Below are positions 12,484 to 24,019 of a stretch of 64,000 nucleotides of DNA, one piece after another. The notes under the pieces are model-generated. The model saw nothing but the letters and a program-made list of their open reading frames with translations. It did no database searches and was not told where the DNA came from. Location of the stretch: contig SCHM01000001.1 in assembly GCA_004123355.1 (NCBI GenBank), forward strand, positions 2,720,001 through 2,784,000. Reading direction: 5' to 3'. Source of the stretch: Amphirosellinia nigrospora (Eukaryota > Ascomycota > Sordariomycetes > Xylariales > Xylariaceae). A program made the position numbers and the translations under genes. Within the stretch, counting starts at the first letter, position 1, and each line of letters starts with the position of its first letter.

Positions 12484-12942
12484 TTGTGTTTAGCCAGTCT
12501 TTAATCTCCGTATAAGAGGTGGCTTCAGGTTAGAATAAGCGACGGCGCGAGTCGTAGATATACCGGGTTAGGAACGAGATCAGTGTTTTACCCGTGCCTA
12601 CGTCGTTGGCGAGCAATGCACCTCGGATGGGAGATTCCTCTCTGTCTCTGATGATGCACGCGTCCACGAGTTGATGAGGCAGGATGCTGACGTTAGGATT
12701 ATCCGGATTAATTTTGATATCTTGCTACTTTCGGGAGGTAGGCCTATACGAGCCATACACTTTGAGAAATCCAGCTGCTCGGGTTCAAGTTTTTTCAGCG
12801 CCTTGGCAGACCTGAACTTATGATTAACGAGATCTTCGGCGTTTTCTTGGACTTCTTCTCGGAGGCCCGGCTTCCCCATCATGTCGGCGACTTCTGCAGC
12901 CAGAGCCTCTTGCTTTGCGAGGAAGTCCTTCCGGTCCTCGTG
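12484..12942 (-). pseudogene. SNF2-family helicase fragment (N-terminal part of the ATPase domain)
   Basis: The reverse strand encodes a lysine-rich leader (KDFLAKQEALAAEVADMMGK, then KALKKLEPEQLDF), then in another frame INPDNPNVSILPHQLVDAC and GALLANDVGTGKTLISF. The last is the Q-motif plus Walker A region of SNF2-type DNA-dependent ATPases; GTGKT replaces the more common GLGKT. The frame changes near 12715-12730, and a stop follows shortly after the Walker A block. Helicase motifs II-VI are absent, so it cannot be functional. Part of the same coding block (YTE.KD.LNTRNKQ) recurs in repeat copy A at about 10115-10155, so the helicase piece belongs to the repeat family. Whether it was part of a mobile element or a host gene copied with it is unknown. 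Confidence 0.7.
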
Positions 12943-13145
12943 TGTCTGTGATTAACCGGAGGGTTGCTGGTGGTGTAGTTCTTTTCATAACTTGTAAGTG
13001 CATTTTCTGAGGTAGTGCCCTGGGTGATATAGGCTGACAATGGCGATCCAGCGGCTACCAACCAGTGAGTCTCCGGCTATGCTAGTTCGAGGGGGTAGTT
13101 GGTTAATGTGCATATCAGATATTTCACACATTACTACCGCCGCCT

Positions 13146-13171
13146 CCACCACCACCACCACCACCACCACA
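13146..13171. repeat. (CCA)n microsatellite
   Basis: About eight CCA/ACC units on the + strand inside repeat copy C, in the part not shared with copies A and B. Confidence 0.8.
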
Positions 13172-14065
13172 CAATTCCGTAAGTAACTACCAGCTACCCA
13201 CAGGCGAGCCTGCGGCTAACCTCTTGCTAGTCGACCCATCCCCTGCTGCCGGTGTTTGGACAGCATGTCCAAATGGGACGGAGGTCCCGTCCCCTCCTGC
13301 GAGGAGACCACCAGTAAGTATACTAGATAGTTAGGCGCGCCTGCGCCTAGCACCTAGGTCGTCGGTGAATGAGGGTCTCGAAAGCAGCAGCTCCCTCATT
13401 GTCTGGTAGCGTGATTTGGTTGTGCGGAAACCACAGCAAATAATCGACAACCCCAGGGACACCGAAACATCTTGACGGATAATGATTTCTCAAAAGCATT
13501 GGATCATAATAATGCGGCAACACAGCACCTCTCCTCACACTGAAGTACTTGTGAATGTTCCGGTGCAGCTAGAGGTATATAAAAAGAATGGCAATGGTCC
13601 CCCCAAAAGCGATAAAGACTGGCTGGCAACGTGCTTACTTACTTGTCTAGAAAGCCCATATACGTACATCGACCTATGCCGAAGATTAGGCGTATATACT
13701 GCAGTTTTGTTCCTTACGTACCGAAAGATTGGCGTCGTAAGGCAAATGCGCGCAGAATACCACAAAACCTGTCTGTCCATGACAATGACTCACGTTGTAA
13801 GAGGCTGTTGTGAGAGCCTATCTAGTGGTCTATAAGTGGCAGCGCTTTCGTCCGACTCTTCTAAATTAAGTATCCAGTGTACCCATTGAAGTATAATCAA
13901 GGCGTAGTGACAAGATATAAAGATTATACGAATCACAGGGGACATTATTCAGATACCTGGAAATTGAATAACCGAATTGTAACGTGATTTATATACTTTA
14001 TTCTAACTGTATAGATGCACCGATATCTATTTCCTATATACTATGCCAATCCTTTCCCGTAGTAA

Positions 14066-17000
14066 CTAATCCGCGAATCCAAACACGTCACTCACAGCAA
14101 TCACATTCGTCCTGACGCCCAGGAGGGTGACAAAAATGCTCACAAGGTCAACGGTCAAGAGGATAGCAGCGGCCATCATGAACCGTGGGCTGAAGACGCG
14201 GTACAGCATGAGGTGACGCCGCAGGTGTCCGGCCCAGGCCATCGTGGCTAGACTCTCTACGGCATAGTAGGCAACGAAGACGCCGAGGGCGCGGCTCACG
14301 TTCTCGAGAACACCCCTGCGTTTAGGAGACGTCTTCCATATGACTAAGAGCGGGAGCGCGACGCACGCAATGATCTGCCCTGCGAAGTGGTTGAGCGCCA
14401 CCACGATGGGACTCCATGGGTAGCGGATGGTAAGGAGGGGAATGAAAGCGGAATCCCACTGGATAGAGGAGAGCACGGCCTGGTGGCCCGTTTTGAAGTA
14501 GTGGTAATTGCCGAGGAGGGCGAGCGTAACTGGGCCGATAGTCTCGGTCGCGATGCCGTTGGTGTCTAGGATCTCGGCGAGTGCGAGCACTTGCCATAGC
14601 ATGATGGCGATGGCGCCGCTTCCCATAGGTTTCGAGAGGAGTATACAAGCACACGCGATGTTAATAGGGAGTAGGAGATATCGGGCGCCGTTCGCGTTAC
14701 CGTACCAAGCACGGTGACTTGGGCTGTCCGATTGTTGGAAGAGGTCGTGAGGATAGAGATACAGGGCGGCGCCCAGACATAGGCTATTGAGCCAGCTACC
14801 AGCGCCAGCGCAAGCACAATTTGTGCAAGGGATGCGTGCATCGCTTTGAAAGTGGTTTCCGAGATGGACGTAAGCCAGTTGCTATTGCTCGCGGCATCCA
14901 GAGTCCAGTAACCTGCAGAGAGCAGCAGGATGGCGCGGAGGACATATCCAATCCACAGGGGCGCAATTCCCTCATAAGACCGAGATATCTGCAGGTATGA
15001 TTTGATGATGGAGGGGAGGATAAGAAACACGGCGAAAGGTACCACTAATTGCCATGGCGCTGATGTTGAGGAGTTTGCAGATGCGTAGTAAGTTGACTTA
15101 CAGTAGGGCATTTGCTCTTCCCTACAAAGTTTTGAAAATGATGCCACTCGACTCAAAACGACAAATAGCAATGAATGATATATCCCAAGAGTCCGCTCAT
15201 GCATAGAAGGTTGCCGAAGTGCAGCCATAGCACCAGTGATGCCAAAGGTTGCAAGGAAAAACAGAGAAATCGAGTCTTCCCAGATAGTGTATGAGTTAGC
15301 CGCGAAGCCGATGGACTGGCTAGCCACGAAAATAACCGACAGCCAACCCCAGAAAGTGTTTGGAAGCAGATTCAAGAAGCTCTTGCCACCGGGACAGATC
15401 AAGCTGATTGTTACGGCGATCATACTCCCAATGGCAGTAGCGGCGCCAGCCCAGAGCCATTCTTCTGAGCCGGTGATTACAACAACCGCTGAACTCACAA
15501 GCCCAATTGCCAGACCACTCAGGCCCCCGGATTTGACCAGCGTTCTGGTCAATGTCTTGTAAGACGCAACATCTGTATCGGCAGCAATGTCTTGTATCTC
15601 TAAAGTCCTTTCTGCGAAATCCAGATCAAAGTCGTCGAGGACGGCAAAGTCTTCATCCTCATCTCGTGACACATATAGTAGCAATACCACTACACCCAAG
15701 GCCATAACCACAATTCCTAATATCATATTCGGCACATTGAAACGGGCCCAGAGGTCCTTGCAAATTTTCAGTGTTTCCTCCTGATAAGCGGTATAGGCGT
15801 GATTAAGAACGGCCCACTTTCTCGGTTTTGGAGATTGGATAAGGTATTCGGTATCTTTCCAAAGGGATGCAGGAGATCCCGGGGCGGAGCTCTGCTGTAG
15901 TCCGCGAGCCTCGAAGTATGATGCCTGATATCTTTTGATTCCGGCCGATGTGACGCCAGACGCGGCGGCAAGATGATCCATGCATTCCCTTTAGGACCAG
16001 CGAAAGCCTCTTCAATTGGCCGGCCGAGATTATTGTATGGGATAGGGATTCCTAGAAGAAGGGCCAAGGTAGGGACCAGATCGATCTGGTTCACAGGTCG
16101 AATTTTGGCTGTTGGCGGTGGGGTAGCGAAATCGGCTTGCGTTCGACCAAAGACTGGTTGCTTTGAGTACATCCATAAAGCAGCTTCCACCTCATCATCG
16201 CTCTCACCGCCGTGATCACCCTTCCCATCCATTCCATGGTCACCCATTACGACTAGCACTGTATCCTGGTCTATAGTTTCGGTAAGCTGGCGGATGAAGG
16301 CATCCATCTGTTGGAGTTTAGCAGTCATGGCAGGATGATTCGGTCCGTATCGATGCCCGGCATGATCCACACCAAGTAAATGGCCTATGGTGATGTCCCA
16401 TTCTCCTCTGCGCTCAGGTTCCATCAGCGGGAATATATGCTCCAAGACCCCGTTATCCACTGTGTGCAAATCCCATACATTGAAGCTATCGTATGCCCTG
16501 CTTAGGTTGGGCTGAAAATAATCAGGGAAAAGCGAGGTCCATGTGTCATCACCCAAGATGAACAATGCGTTTTCCATGGTCCCGAAGCTGCATCAAAATA
16601 TTATCTTCCTCAATAGCTGTGCCTGCAAAGTTTGAGCCCAGATCAATGAATGTCGGCAAAGTTCCCGTCGTCAACCCCTTCAGTCGCTGTAGAGTACTCG
16701 TGGGAGGGTCGGCAATAAATGGCAACAAGAAAGCATTATTGGGTGATTGGACGGCGGTTTCGTAAAGGAAAGGAAAGGCATTATGATAGATTTCGGCCTT
16801 GCTTTCATCCTCGACAGGTACTGTAAAGTCGTAGCGCAGAGCGTCTATTATAACAATGACGGCCTTGTTAAACGTCTTAGGGTGCCAGCAACCGCCATCA
16901 ATAGTACCGCTACCCTCCCATTGTATCAAGGGCTCGATCGGCGGCACGGCGCATTCGGAACGTTCGTCCAGGACAAGTCGCGTCAAGAGGAACCCGCTGG

Positions 17001-17277
17001 TGAAGAGGACGATTCCAATGATATGCATACAGAGCAGCCATATCCAGAAACCGACAGTCCAAGAAGATCGCCTGTCGAAGGCTGACTTGCGACGAGTCTC
17101 GAAAGCAGCACGTCGCGCTTCATCGCTATTGGAGGAGGGTTTCGCAAGATTCTTCGCTCCACTCTGCGACTCTTTTATTCGCTTTGCTTTAGCCCATTCG
17201 GCGGCGATCTTTTGATAGTCGGTGGTCGGGGCCTTCGGTTTGGTTTCGCGAGAGGCAGGAGTAGAAGCAGAAGGCAT
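14066..17277 (-). CDS. GPI13: GPI ethanolamine phosphate transferase 3 (Gpi13/PIG-O), with three apparent frame changes
   Basis: The enzyme adds phosphoethanolamine to the third mannose of the GPI precursor in the ER membrane. The reverse strand shows an N-terminal membrane segment (FWIWLLCMHIIGIVLFTSGF), then the alkaline-phosphatase-like domain: VIVIIDALRYDF, TTGTLPTFIDLGSN, GDDTWTSLFPDY, LLGVDHAGHRYGP and VVMGDHGMDGKGDHGG, which holds metal-binding Asp/His residues. A long run of membrane segments follows to the stop at 14066. Length (about 1,070 codons) suits the family and no introns are needed. The family sequence changes frame at about 16552 (one extra base in ccc), 15979 (one missing) and 14704 (one missing, between TVLG and RYLLLP). 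Because GPI13 is essential in yeast and all the rest is well conserved, sequencing error is my preferred explanation. Confidence 0.93.
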
Positions 17278-18238
17278 GGTAGGCGAAGTAGGAGAATTGA
17301 TAACACGTCAACTCAAGGTTTGATTATAGCCATTGGCCGCTGAAGAAGAGAAAACGGGGTTGTATTATAGTGTAAGAAAGAAATATAGTCCTATAATACT
17401 ACCATGGTAAGGAGAGTGTAGATGAAAAATCATGGGTGGAATGGTGTCGTCGAATGAACCCGTTAGGTTGGTCAAAAGATGATAATTTTGTCTAATTGAC
17501 CATGAGATCCAATCCCCTGGTGTTAACTCCAACCAGCCGGGTAGGTAGCTAGAGAGCTTTCACTAGCGAGTGGGGCCGGCAGTCAACCCCACCTACCCCA
17601 TACATACCCAAGCGGGAATCTAATGAGACGTCCTTATAATGTTAGACGCTCTCATAGGATTTTTACAACTCATCATCAAGCATGAAGAGTCTTATACAAA
17701 ACTTAAATTAATATGATTATGCACCCGTCAACATATCAAAGGGGCATATAAGTGGTTGTTTTAACATTAAAGATAACACAAATAAGTCAATCATGGCACA
17801 ACCCACTTTACGTCTCTTCACCTCGAAGGATATGTTTATTTGCCTGTAATGATTGTCGGCCGAGAGTAATGTGGACGAGGTGTGCAAATTTCTTGTCGAA
17901 AATCAAAGTGCTAAAACGGGGAATGTCCATCGAACAGTTATGAAATTTGCTCATCGTTATGAGTAATCATGTGTAGGAAAAACACCATCAGACGAATTGA
18001 TTTACATCTTGCCATGATGATTTGGTGAATTCGTAAAATGAACTTGATAAGTATATAACAAGATGATGCTCGGGAGCGCGCATGATCATCACTACGGTAG
18101 TCACTCAATAGAGAGATTTGAGTTTTGTGCGTAAAGAATGAGTCTTTCCCTTTCTCTTTAGTTATATATAAGGTGCTAATGAGTCTACATGTTCTATTTA
18201 GATACCATACCTGACATCGTGTTGATTAGCCGAAGTTA
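17278..18238. other. Intergenic spacer between two minus-strand genes
   Basis: It must contain the GPI13 promoter on the right of its start codon and the 3' UTR of the dehydrogenase. It is AT-rich from about 17640 onward. No further gene, RNA or repeat was recognised. Confidence 0.5.
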
Positions 18239-19134
18239 TTAGGTCAACATCCGGAATTTGAAAAGATTGCGTTCTACAATCTCATCCTTCTTGTTCTCAA
18301 GCTCCTCCATATCCCAGCTGACACTGAGGAACCTCCCGTTAAGCCACTGGCGATTCTCTTTACACAACCAGACGATCGTGTGCGCGGGGAGTTGAACCGT
18401 GTCGTTTAGGATACCCCACATATCTTTCGGCATGTTAAATGCCAGGTCCGTCTTGACACCACCGGGGTGCATGGCGAAGCAGACTAGGCCCTGCGGCCCG
18501 TACTCGGCCGCGAGAAACTCTGCGAGACGGCACACGGCGAATTTGGTGCTCTGGTAGCCTGAAGCACCAGGCCGTACCACCAAGGCTCCGTAGCTCGAGG
18601 TCAGGATGCTCGTCTTGACCTCGCTCTTCAGCAGCATCGGGATGAAAAAGTGGTTGAGTAAAAAGGTCCCCTTGATGTTGATCTCGTAGGTCTTCCACCA
18701 CTCGGACGGGTCCGTCTCGGCCACGGGCTGCCAGTTCTCCAGATAGCCGGCATTGCAGACTAAGACGTCTAGTACACCTCCGAATTCCTTTGAGATCGTA
18801 TCTGCCGCCGCCTTCACACTGGCTTCTGACGTCACATCAAGCTCGAGTGAGACGATGTGTGGCGCGCTCTTGCCTGCGGCGGTTGCTGCTTTGGTGATCT
18901 CACCAGCTAGTGAAGAGATGTCTGAGCGGGCCCCGATGGCGATCTTGCTGCATCCGGCAGCTCCCAAAGATATGGCTGTCTCTTTGCCAATCCCTTGGAT
19001 GCGCCAGCAATGAAGACTGATTTTCCGGCGAGGTTGGTCTTATCGAGAGAGATGAAGGGGTAGGTATCTTGGTGGCAAGAAGTGAAGCTGTTGACGGCTT
19101 GTTGATTCGCCATTGGGGTGGTAGCAGCAGCCAT
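18239..19134 (-). CDS. Classical short-chain dehydrogenase/reductase, one apparent frame change
   Basis: This is an NAD(P)-dependent oxidoreductase of the classical SDR family; the substrate is unknown. On the reverse strand the start at 19134 gives MAAATTPMANQQ and an N-terminal Rossmann motif KSVFIAGASKG. Near 18990 one base appears to be missing, after which GAAGCSKIAIGARSD continues in another frame. Then come LDVTSEASVKAA, the NAG motif (VLVCNAG), the catalytic Ser region (ILTSSYGALVV), the YxxxK pair in GYQSTKFAV, and the PG motif in MHPGGVKTDLA. Full length would be about 298 residues, a little longer than the 250-residue core. No signal peptide or membrane segment is seen. It stands alone between long spacers, so no pathway is suggested. 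Confidence 0.88.
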
Positions 19135-21907
19135 GATGAATAAACTGTTTGGATATCGTCGACTTTTTGCTTAGTATAATCTTCGGCTTCGGCTAGTCAG
19201 AAGAGAGAAAGAGTCGTTGATGGCGTTGATGGCGTTGATGTCGACGTCTTTTATGAAGTGACGGGTGCTTTAACCTCTTATACATGGCTTCACATTCAAG
19301 ACATGATTACATCATACGACATATCTAGCCCATAAGAGACTTCATCAAAACTCAAAATACGGTTATCAATCTTATCTCCTTCGCATAGGGCTTGAGTTCC
19401 CGGCTTTGCGCACAGCCGATTCTTAACTCCATCCGATGAGTCATAGAGGTCTCTATCACCGACCGTTAGAACCCCAAACTAATCGGCGTTTATAGTACTA
19501 CTGGCAGAGTTAGCGATCGTTTCGGTGGGATGGGCGGACCTAACGAATTTAGGTAAACTGGTAGGGAAGTTATGCTGGAGAATGGTCGGCCGCCGGAAAT
19601 AGATACTGCCCTTTATGGTAATTTTCGGTGATAAGCACCTTGGCCTAAACGCTTGGCGACAGCTTATCGATCTCGCATAAGACGCGTATCTTAACCGAGA
19701 AATAGATCAACATTTTCCATTTTTACCAAGTAGAGCACACACTTGAGACGGGTTGTAGACTCGTTATCTCATCGAGTAAACTACCTCCTACCTAGCCTAA
19801 GGACGTAGTAGACATACCGTACTTACTAATTCCAACCCAGCATGAATGTTTGGGATTTGTTGACCTAGAGCGCAAATCATAACTCATTATAAGCTTTGGT
19901 TGTTTTAGGGCCAATTGGAAGTTTCTTGTTTCTTGTTATAATACTCTTTTGTCTCTAAACGGCAATCCTACCGGATTACTTTATGCAGGCTGGTTACATA
20001 GCAGTATAGGAGAGTGGCGGTTTTTTATCGCATCCGGCCTCTACGTCGGTATCTGGGTGTTCACGTAAGCCGCAGAGGGTAATCTGGTAGACATTGTCCC
20101 TCGCACTTGCGAACATCTCTAAGATCATGAAACGCCTTGCACGCGTTCGTCTCGTAGGTGAGCTGGATGGACGCCTAGTAATGGAACAACGTGGAAACTA
20201 GCTGGACGCGGCTGTTCGGCAAGGGTCTGCCGATGGATGGGAGACCCTCGCGGATATCCGCGTGGGTGAGACTGGTCCGGGATTTGATGAGGGGTGCTGT
20301 CCGCATGGCCGATGATGCGGATAGTGGACATAGCATCTTCGCATCCACGATTCGCAAGATCGGAGCGGCGAGATTCGCCGAGCTCTTCACCAATCTAGCG
20401 GAGCGGGTCATGCCAAGATGTCGGGATAGAGAGATGCCATAAGGACAGGAGTATAAGTTTCTTATTCCATAAAAGTATGTTGGCGATGTGCCAATGATTT
20501 ATTAGCAACTCGAAAGCTACAGCCCAGCCGGCACTTTATCCAGTTAATGCGTCCAACCCGTCCGGAATTGCCAACCAGTTCGTTATAATTGCCTGCAACG
20601 TTCGTCATCGAGGATCGGCAGTGAAGATCAATGCTTCTAAGTCGGATTTCGCCCGGATCTGCGCCATGCACCAGATAACCCACGTGCAGGCCTTGTTGGA
20701 TCTTGATAAAGTTCTACATTGCTGATCTCCATATAAGCCGTGATATATTCGCTGTTGAGCAAGTGCGTTACGCACACGATTGTTACATGGCGCGGGCCAA
20801 CCCTCCAAGTTACTGACTGAGTTCGGCTATTGAAGTCTCTGTTAAGGTGGCTTTCGCACTGCCTCACTCCCTATAATTAGATGGCGTCATGCTAACACGC
20901 GGCCCGCAGCCGCATCTTCCTTCGGCATTGCAGAGCCTTACGTCTCAGCTGAGTCGCCTCAAACTTTGCTATAAACTGCGGTACTTACGATCTACATAGA
21001 CGACGCTAACGCGGTTGAAATTCAATCAGGTTTTATGAAGGACGAGACATTACTTCTTCACATGAGAGTTTGCATGGTGCAGGGACTATAGACGACGAGA
21101 AACCCGGATGAATTCTGATCGGCGTTCTCTAGTCAGAATCTCACGCCGAAAAGCCAACATCTCTGCATCCTGCAGGATTGTCTATCCTCTTGCCCTTTTG
21201 GGTATGTTCGAGCCAAGTTCTCACGTGAGAGCTGCGTTGTTAGGGCTTCCTCTTTAAGCCTCGAGGACTATCTGTCAAATGAGGACGTGAAACGACTATT
21301 TGTAATATCACGTTGTCCTAAGGCTGCGAACAGCCCTGTACCTGGCGCCGACCGACGATGCCGCACCCCAGTAATCGGTACCTGCATATTGTGCAATATT
21401 GCTGATAATACTCCGAACTGATATGATGATCGCACCAGACTATTGTATATGGGGTTTAAGGGTGAAGAAGAACATAGGCATTTGAGGTTGGATAGTCGTG
21501 AGATAGAATATCCTGAGGATACCGAGTCCAATTTATCTATAGATCGGCCCGACCACTACAACTAAGCATTGTAAACCCACGTACGGACATCGCCGTAGTT
21601 TTGAAGACGCAGGAACGTTACTATTCTGATGAATGAGCGGTACTTGAAACACTGCCAAAAAGCCGAGCGAGGAAGTACCCAGCAGGATGATGAGTGAAGG
21701 AGACGATGGCGCTCGCCCACCTACCAAAATAGTAGGTGACATGTGCCTCTCTATGTATGTGTGCCTGTGTAGCCTCACGCACATAACACCGATCCTTTCA
21801 ATACACGGGGAAAAAAGCAATACCGGGGCGTAACACGATCCGGTGGCCATTGCCCGAAAGCAGTAGTTCTGTAACCCCCTGAGGATCTTGAGTAGGACTT
21901 GGATGAA
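19135..21907. other. Intergenic spacer of about 2.8 kb
   Basis: Short open frames at about 20125-20440 and 20460-20870 have no recognisable motifs. The stretch next to 19135 carries a tgatggcgt direct repeat (about 19217-19240) in the presumed dehydrogenase leader. Nothing else is supported. Confidence 0.4.
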
Positions 21908-21915
21908 TATATAAA
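21908..21915 (+). promoter_or_regulatory. TATA box of the small secreted protein gene
   Basis: TATATAAA lies about 225 nt before the start codon at 22135 and is followed by a long C/T-rich leader with few G, the usual layout of strongly expressed fungal genes. Confidence 0.5.
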
Positions 21916-22134
21916 CACGATTATCCTCACCCTCGTCAGTTGACCTTTTCCTTGATCACCAGCATCGACTTTTTCTGCTTCTACTACCGGACCGGTTCCC
22001 TATCTAGCTATTTCACTTCACTCCTTTTCGTCGTCACTCCTTACCACGAACGTATTACCCCGATTACCACAGTTTATACCACAGTCTTCGTCTCACACAG
22101 ACCAAAAAACCAATACCAATACCAAAAATCCAAA

Positions 22135-22541
22135 ATGCAATCCTTCACCAAGATCGTCCTCGCCGTCGCCGCCGCTGCCGGCCTCGTGTCCGCGGCCCCT
22201 GCGGTCTCCCCCTCGGCCCTCGCCACCCGGGACATGAGCGGCGACCTGACCTACTACGCGCCGGGCCTCGGCGCCTGCGGCGTCTACAGCTCCGAGGACG
22301 ACGCCATCGTGGCACTCTCGTGGCAGCTGTTCGACCAGTACACGCCCAACGGCAACCCGAACCTCAACTCGCTCTGCGGCGACAGATCCAGATCAACCTC
22401 GGCGGCAGCTCGGCCGTGGTCACCGTCCAGGACCGCTGCGAGGGCTGCCAGTACAACGACCTCGACGTGCCCGTCAAGGTCTTCTCCCAGCTCGCCGACC
22501 CCAACGCCGGCCGCGTCCAGATGACCTGGAACTGGCTGTAA
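22135..22541 (+). CDS. Small secreted double-psi beta-barrel (RlpA/barwin-like) protein, one apparent frame change
   Basis: This belongs to the fungal small secreted DPBB proteins related to riboflavin-aldehyde-forming enzyme and expansin-like folds; its function in fungi is mostly unknown, with roles at the wall or in host contact proposed. The start at 22135 opens a signal peptide (MQSFTKIVLAVAAAAGLVSA). The barrel follows: GDLTYYAPGLGACGVYSS, then IVALSWQLFD, LNSLCGD, then in the +1 frame IQINLGGSSAVVTVQDRC, EGCQYNDLDVPVKVF and the terminal GRVQMTWNWL. Near 22384 the aa/aaa run looks one base short; reading GDKIQINL there restores the family pattern. Four cysteines remain in the mature form. 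Codon use is markedly GC-rich at third positions compared with neighbours, which suggests high expression. Confidence 0.87.
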
Positions 22542-23446
22542 ACGGCCGCCGACCGTTGCTGGAAGTCGGGATAAAGAGCGGTGGGGATGAGGTGGATGAT
22601 TTATGCGGTGGCTTGGAAGCTCTCTGAGATTCTTGGTAGCCGGAAATGGGCTGCTGGATGGCTATGGTTATTGTGGTTGATTCTCTGTATATATTCTCTT
22701 CTAGTCGCTCGCTTGGACATATTGAACATAAAATCCCCGGATTAGCACCGCATGCAAGCTCTTCTTCACGGCCAAGTCAACGGCTGAGAGAGGCCGGCGG
22801 ATTTGTTGATGTAAATCCGCCTTACCTGGGAGATGTCAGGACTACTCCGCGTTCTACTTTGCTGAGCTTGATCAAACCAATAGATAAGAAGCCGATGACG
22901 TTACCTAATTTTCCTGTTCATTATCGCAGATGCGACGAAATGATCTTGAGATTAACCGACACCATGGTCAGTGTTCTAGTGTCGGATAGTCACAAAGGAC
23001 AAGATACACACCATGTTGGACCAGTGGTTGTAGCTGAACAACGCAACTCTTTTAGTCCCGCTAAGTGTAATATCAATTATACAGTTACGAATATATAGTC
23101 CACCTGAGTAAACTTCAAACCTCCGCTATGTCCAGCTATTCACAAACAGATAGCAGAACTATCGTATCGTTATATACGAGGTTGATATATACCCAACGCC
23201 ATTGCCAATCAAGTATATGTTCGGATGGCTTCCCGGATGATCTATGCGGTCCGTCAGCACTTGACATCACCGCTATCTTCCGCTGGCACTGAAGATATTA
23301 TATAGAATAGAGGTAAGCATTTGATCGTGAAGCGTGCATGCAGATTTGTCCTTCAGATTCGACCACATGAGGTATAGCAGTATTTGATGCTTGGATTCGT
23401 CGGACACGGAAATAGGTAAAGGGTACCCGCCAGCGTCAAACACCCT
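22542..23446. other. Convergent 3' spacer
   Basis: This lies between the ends of the DPBB gene (+) and the membrane protein gene (-). A 150-codon open frame at 22646-23098 lacks motifs and is probably 3' UTR and chance. It contains the Pumilio-type octamer at 22686-22693. Confidence 0.5.
22686..22693 (+). promoter_or_regulatory. Candidate Pumilio (PUF) recognition octamer in the DPBB gene 3' region
   Basis: TGTATATA occurs on the + strand about 145 nt past the DPBB stop codon, within normal fungal 3' UTR range. It is identical to the site predicted for the Pumilio protein encoded at 29785-32473. Binding is inferred only. Confidence 0.35.
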
Positions 23447-24019
23447 CTATGCGAACTGGGACCGATCTTTTTCCTTTAAGCCACCGATGCGATCCATGTC
23501 GATAGAGTAGAAGGTGTTGTTGCCTTCTTTTTCGTAAGCAGGTAGTTGCTCTTCCTTGAGGGGCTCAAGACCAATAGTGGTCTCGCCGACACGGACGAGA
23601 AGAACACGACCGTTCTTCCGGCGGCCCTGTTCATCGTGCTCATCTGGGAAGGTGATATGAATCTCAGGGACGTTGGTGGGCGAATGGGGTGGTGCGTTGG
23701 GATCGGCCAGCATGGGGCGGCCGTTGACTACGACAATGCTTGATTTACCATTTGGGGTCTGGATGGTTAATCGGCGGGTGTTCCGGCCGCCTTGATGCTC
23801 AATATCATTGTATCTGGGCAATGTCTGATCAAGGAGCTGTTGTCGTCGGCGGTGTCGTTGCAGCATCATGAGGATACCAACCAGAGCTAGGCCAAATAAC
23901 GCAAGGCCGAGAAGTGAGATTGTGGCATTGATGGCCGAGTCCCAGGAGTCTGAATCGGAGATGTCACGAGTTGTAATGATAGACTTGCCACGGGCAACCA
24001 GGGCGTTAATTGATTCCAT
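23447..24019 (-). CDS. Conserved single-pass membrane protein of unknown function, 190 residues
   Basis: The function is not known. The uninterrupted reverse-strand frame begins MESINALVARGKSIITTRD. One strong membrane segment (about residues 32-52, ISLLGLALFGLALVGILMML) is followed at once by a basic cluster RHRRRQQ, placing the long C-terminal part in the cytosol by the positive-inside rule. The tail has a beta-rich middle (RRLTIQTPNGKSSIVVVNGR) and a distinctive end, EEQLPAYEKEGNNTFYSIDM, then DRIGGLKEKDRSQFA, which I believe recurs in Sordariomycete proteins. There is no signal peptide and no intron. No neighbour suggests a role. Confidence 0.72.
   Translation of the reverse strand: MESINALVARGKSIITTRDISDSDSWDSAINATISLLGLALFGLALVGILMMLQRHRRRQQLLDQTLPRYNDIEHQGGRNTRRLTIQTPNGKSSIVVVNGRPMLADPNAPPHSPTNVPEIHITFPDEHDEQGRRKNGRVLLVRVGETTIGLEPLKEEQLPAYEKEGNNTFYSIDMDRIGGLKEKDRSQFA

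Larger units (their letters stand above)
12380..13830 (+). repeat. Dispersed repeat, longest copy C, enclosing the SNF2 remnant
   Basis: Matches to copies A and B occur in two blocks: 12380-12560 and 13430-13830 (caccgaaacatcttgacgg, ctcaaaagcattggatcata, gcggcaacac, gctggcaacgtgcttactt). The roughly 870 bp between the blocks holds the helicase remnant, and that part is absent from A and B. Either C is the longer ancestral form and A and B have internal deletions, or C received an insertion. No terminal inverted repeats or target-site duplications were identified by eye. Confidence 0.65.

Noticed and set aside
14066-17277. GPI13 region as three or four separate small genes with introns
   Set aside because: Conserved sequence resumes immediately at each break without splice signals; single-base discrepancies explain it better.
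20125-20870. Short frames on both strands resembling a decayed gene
   Set aside because: No recognisable family signature in any frame; composition not clearly coding.
22646-23098. 150-codon frame after the DPBB gene
   Set aside because: No motif, no codon bias like its neighbours, and it lies in the expected 3' UTR.
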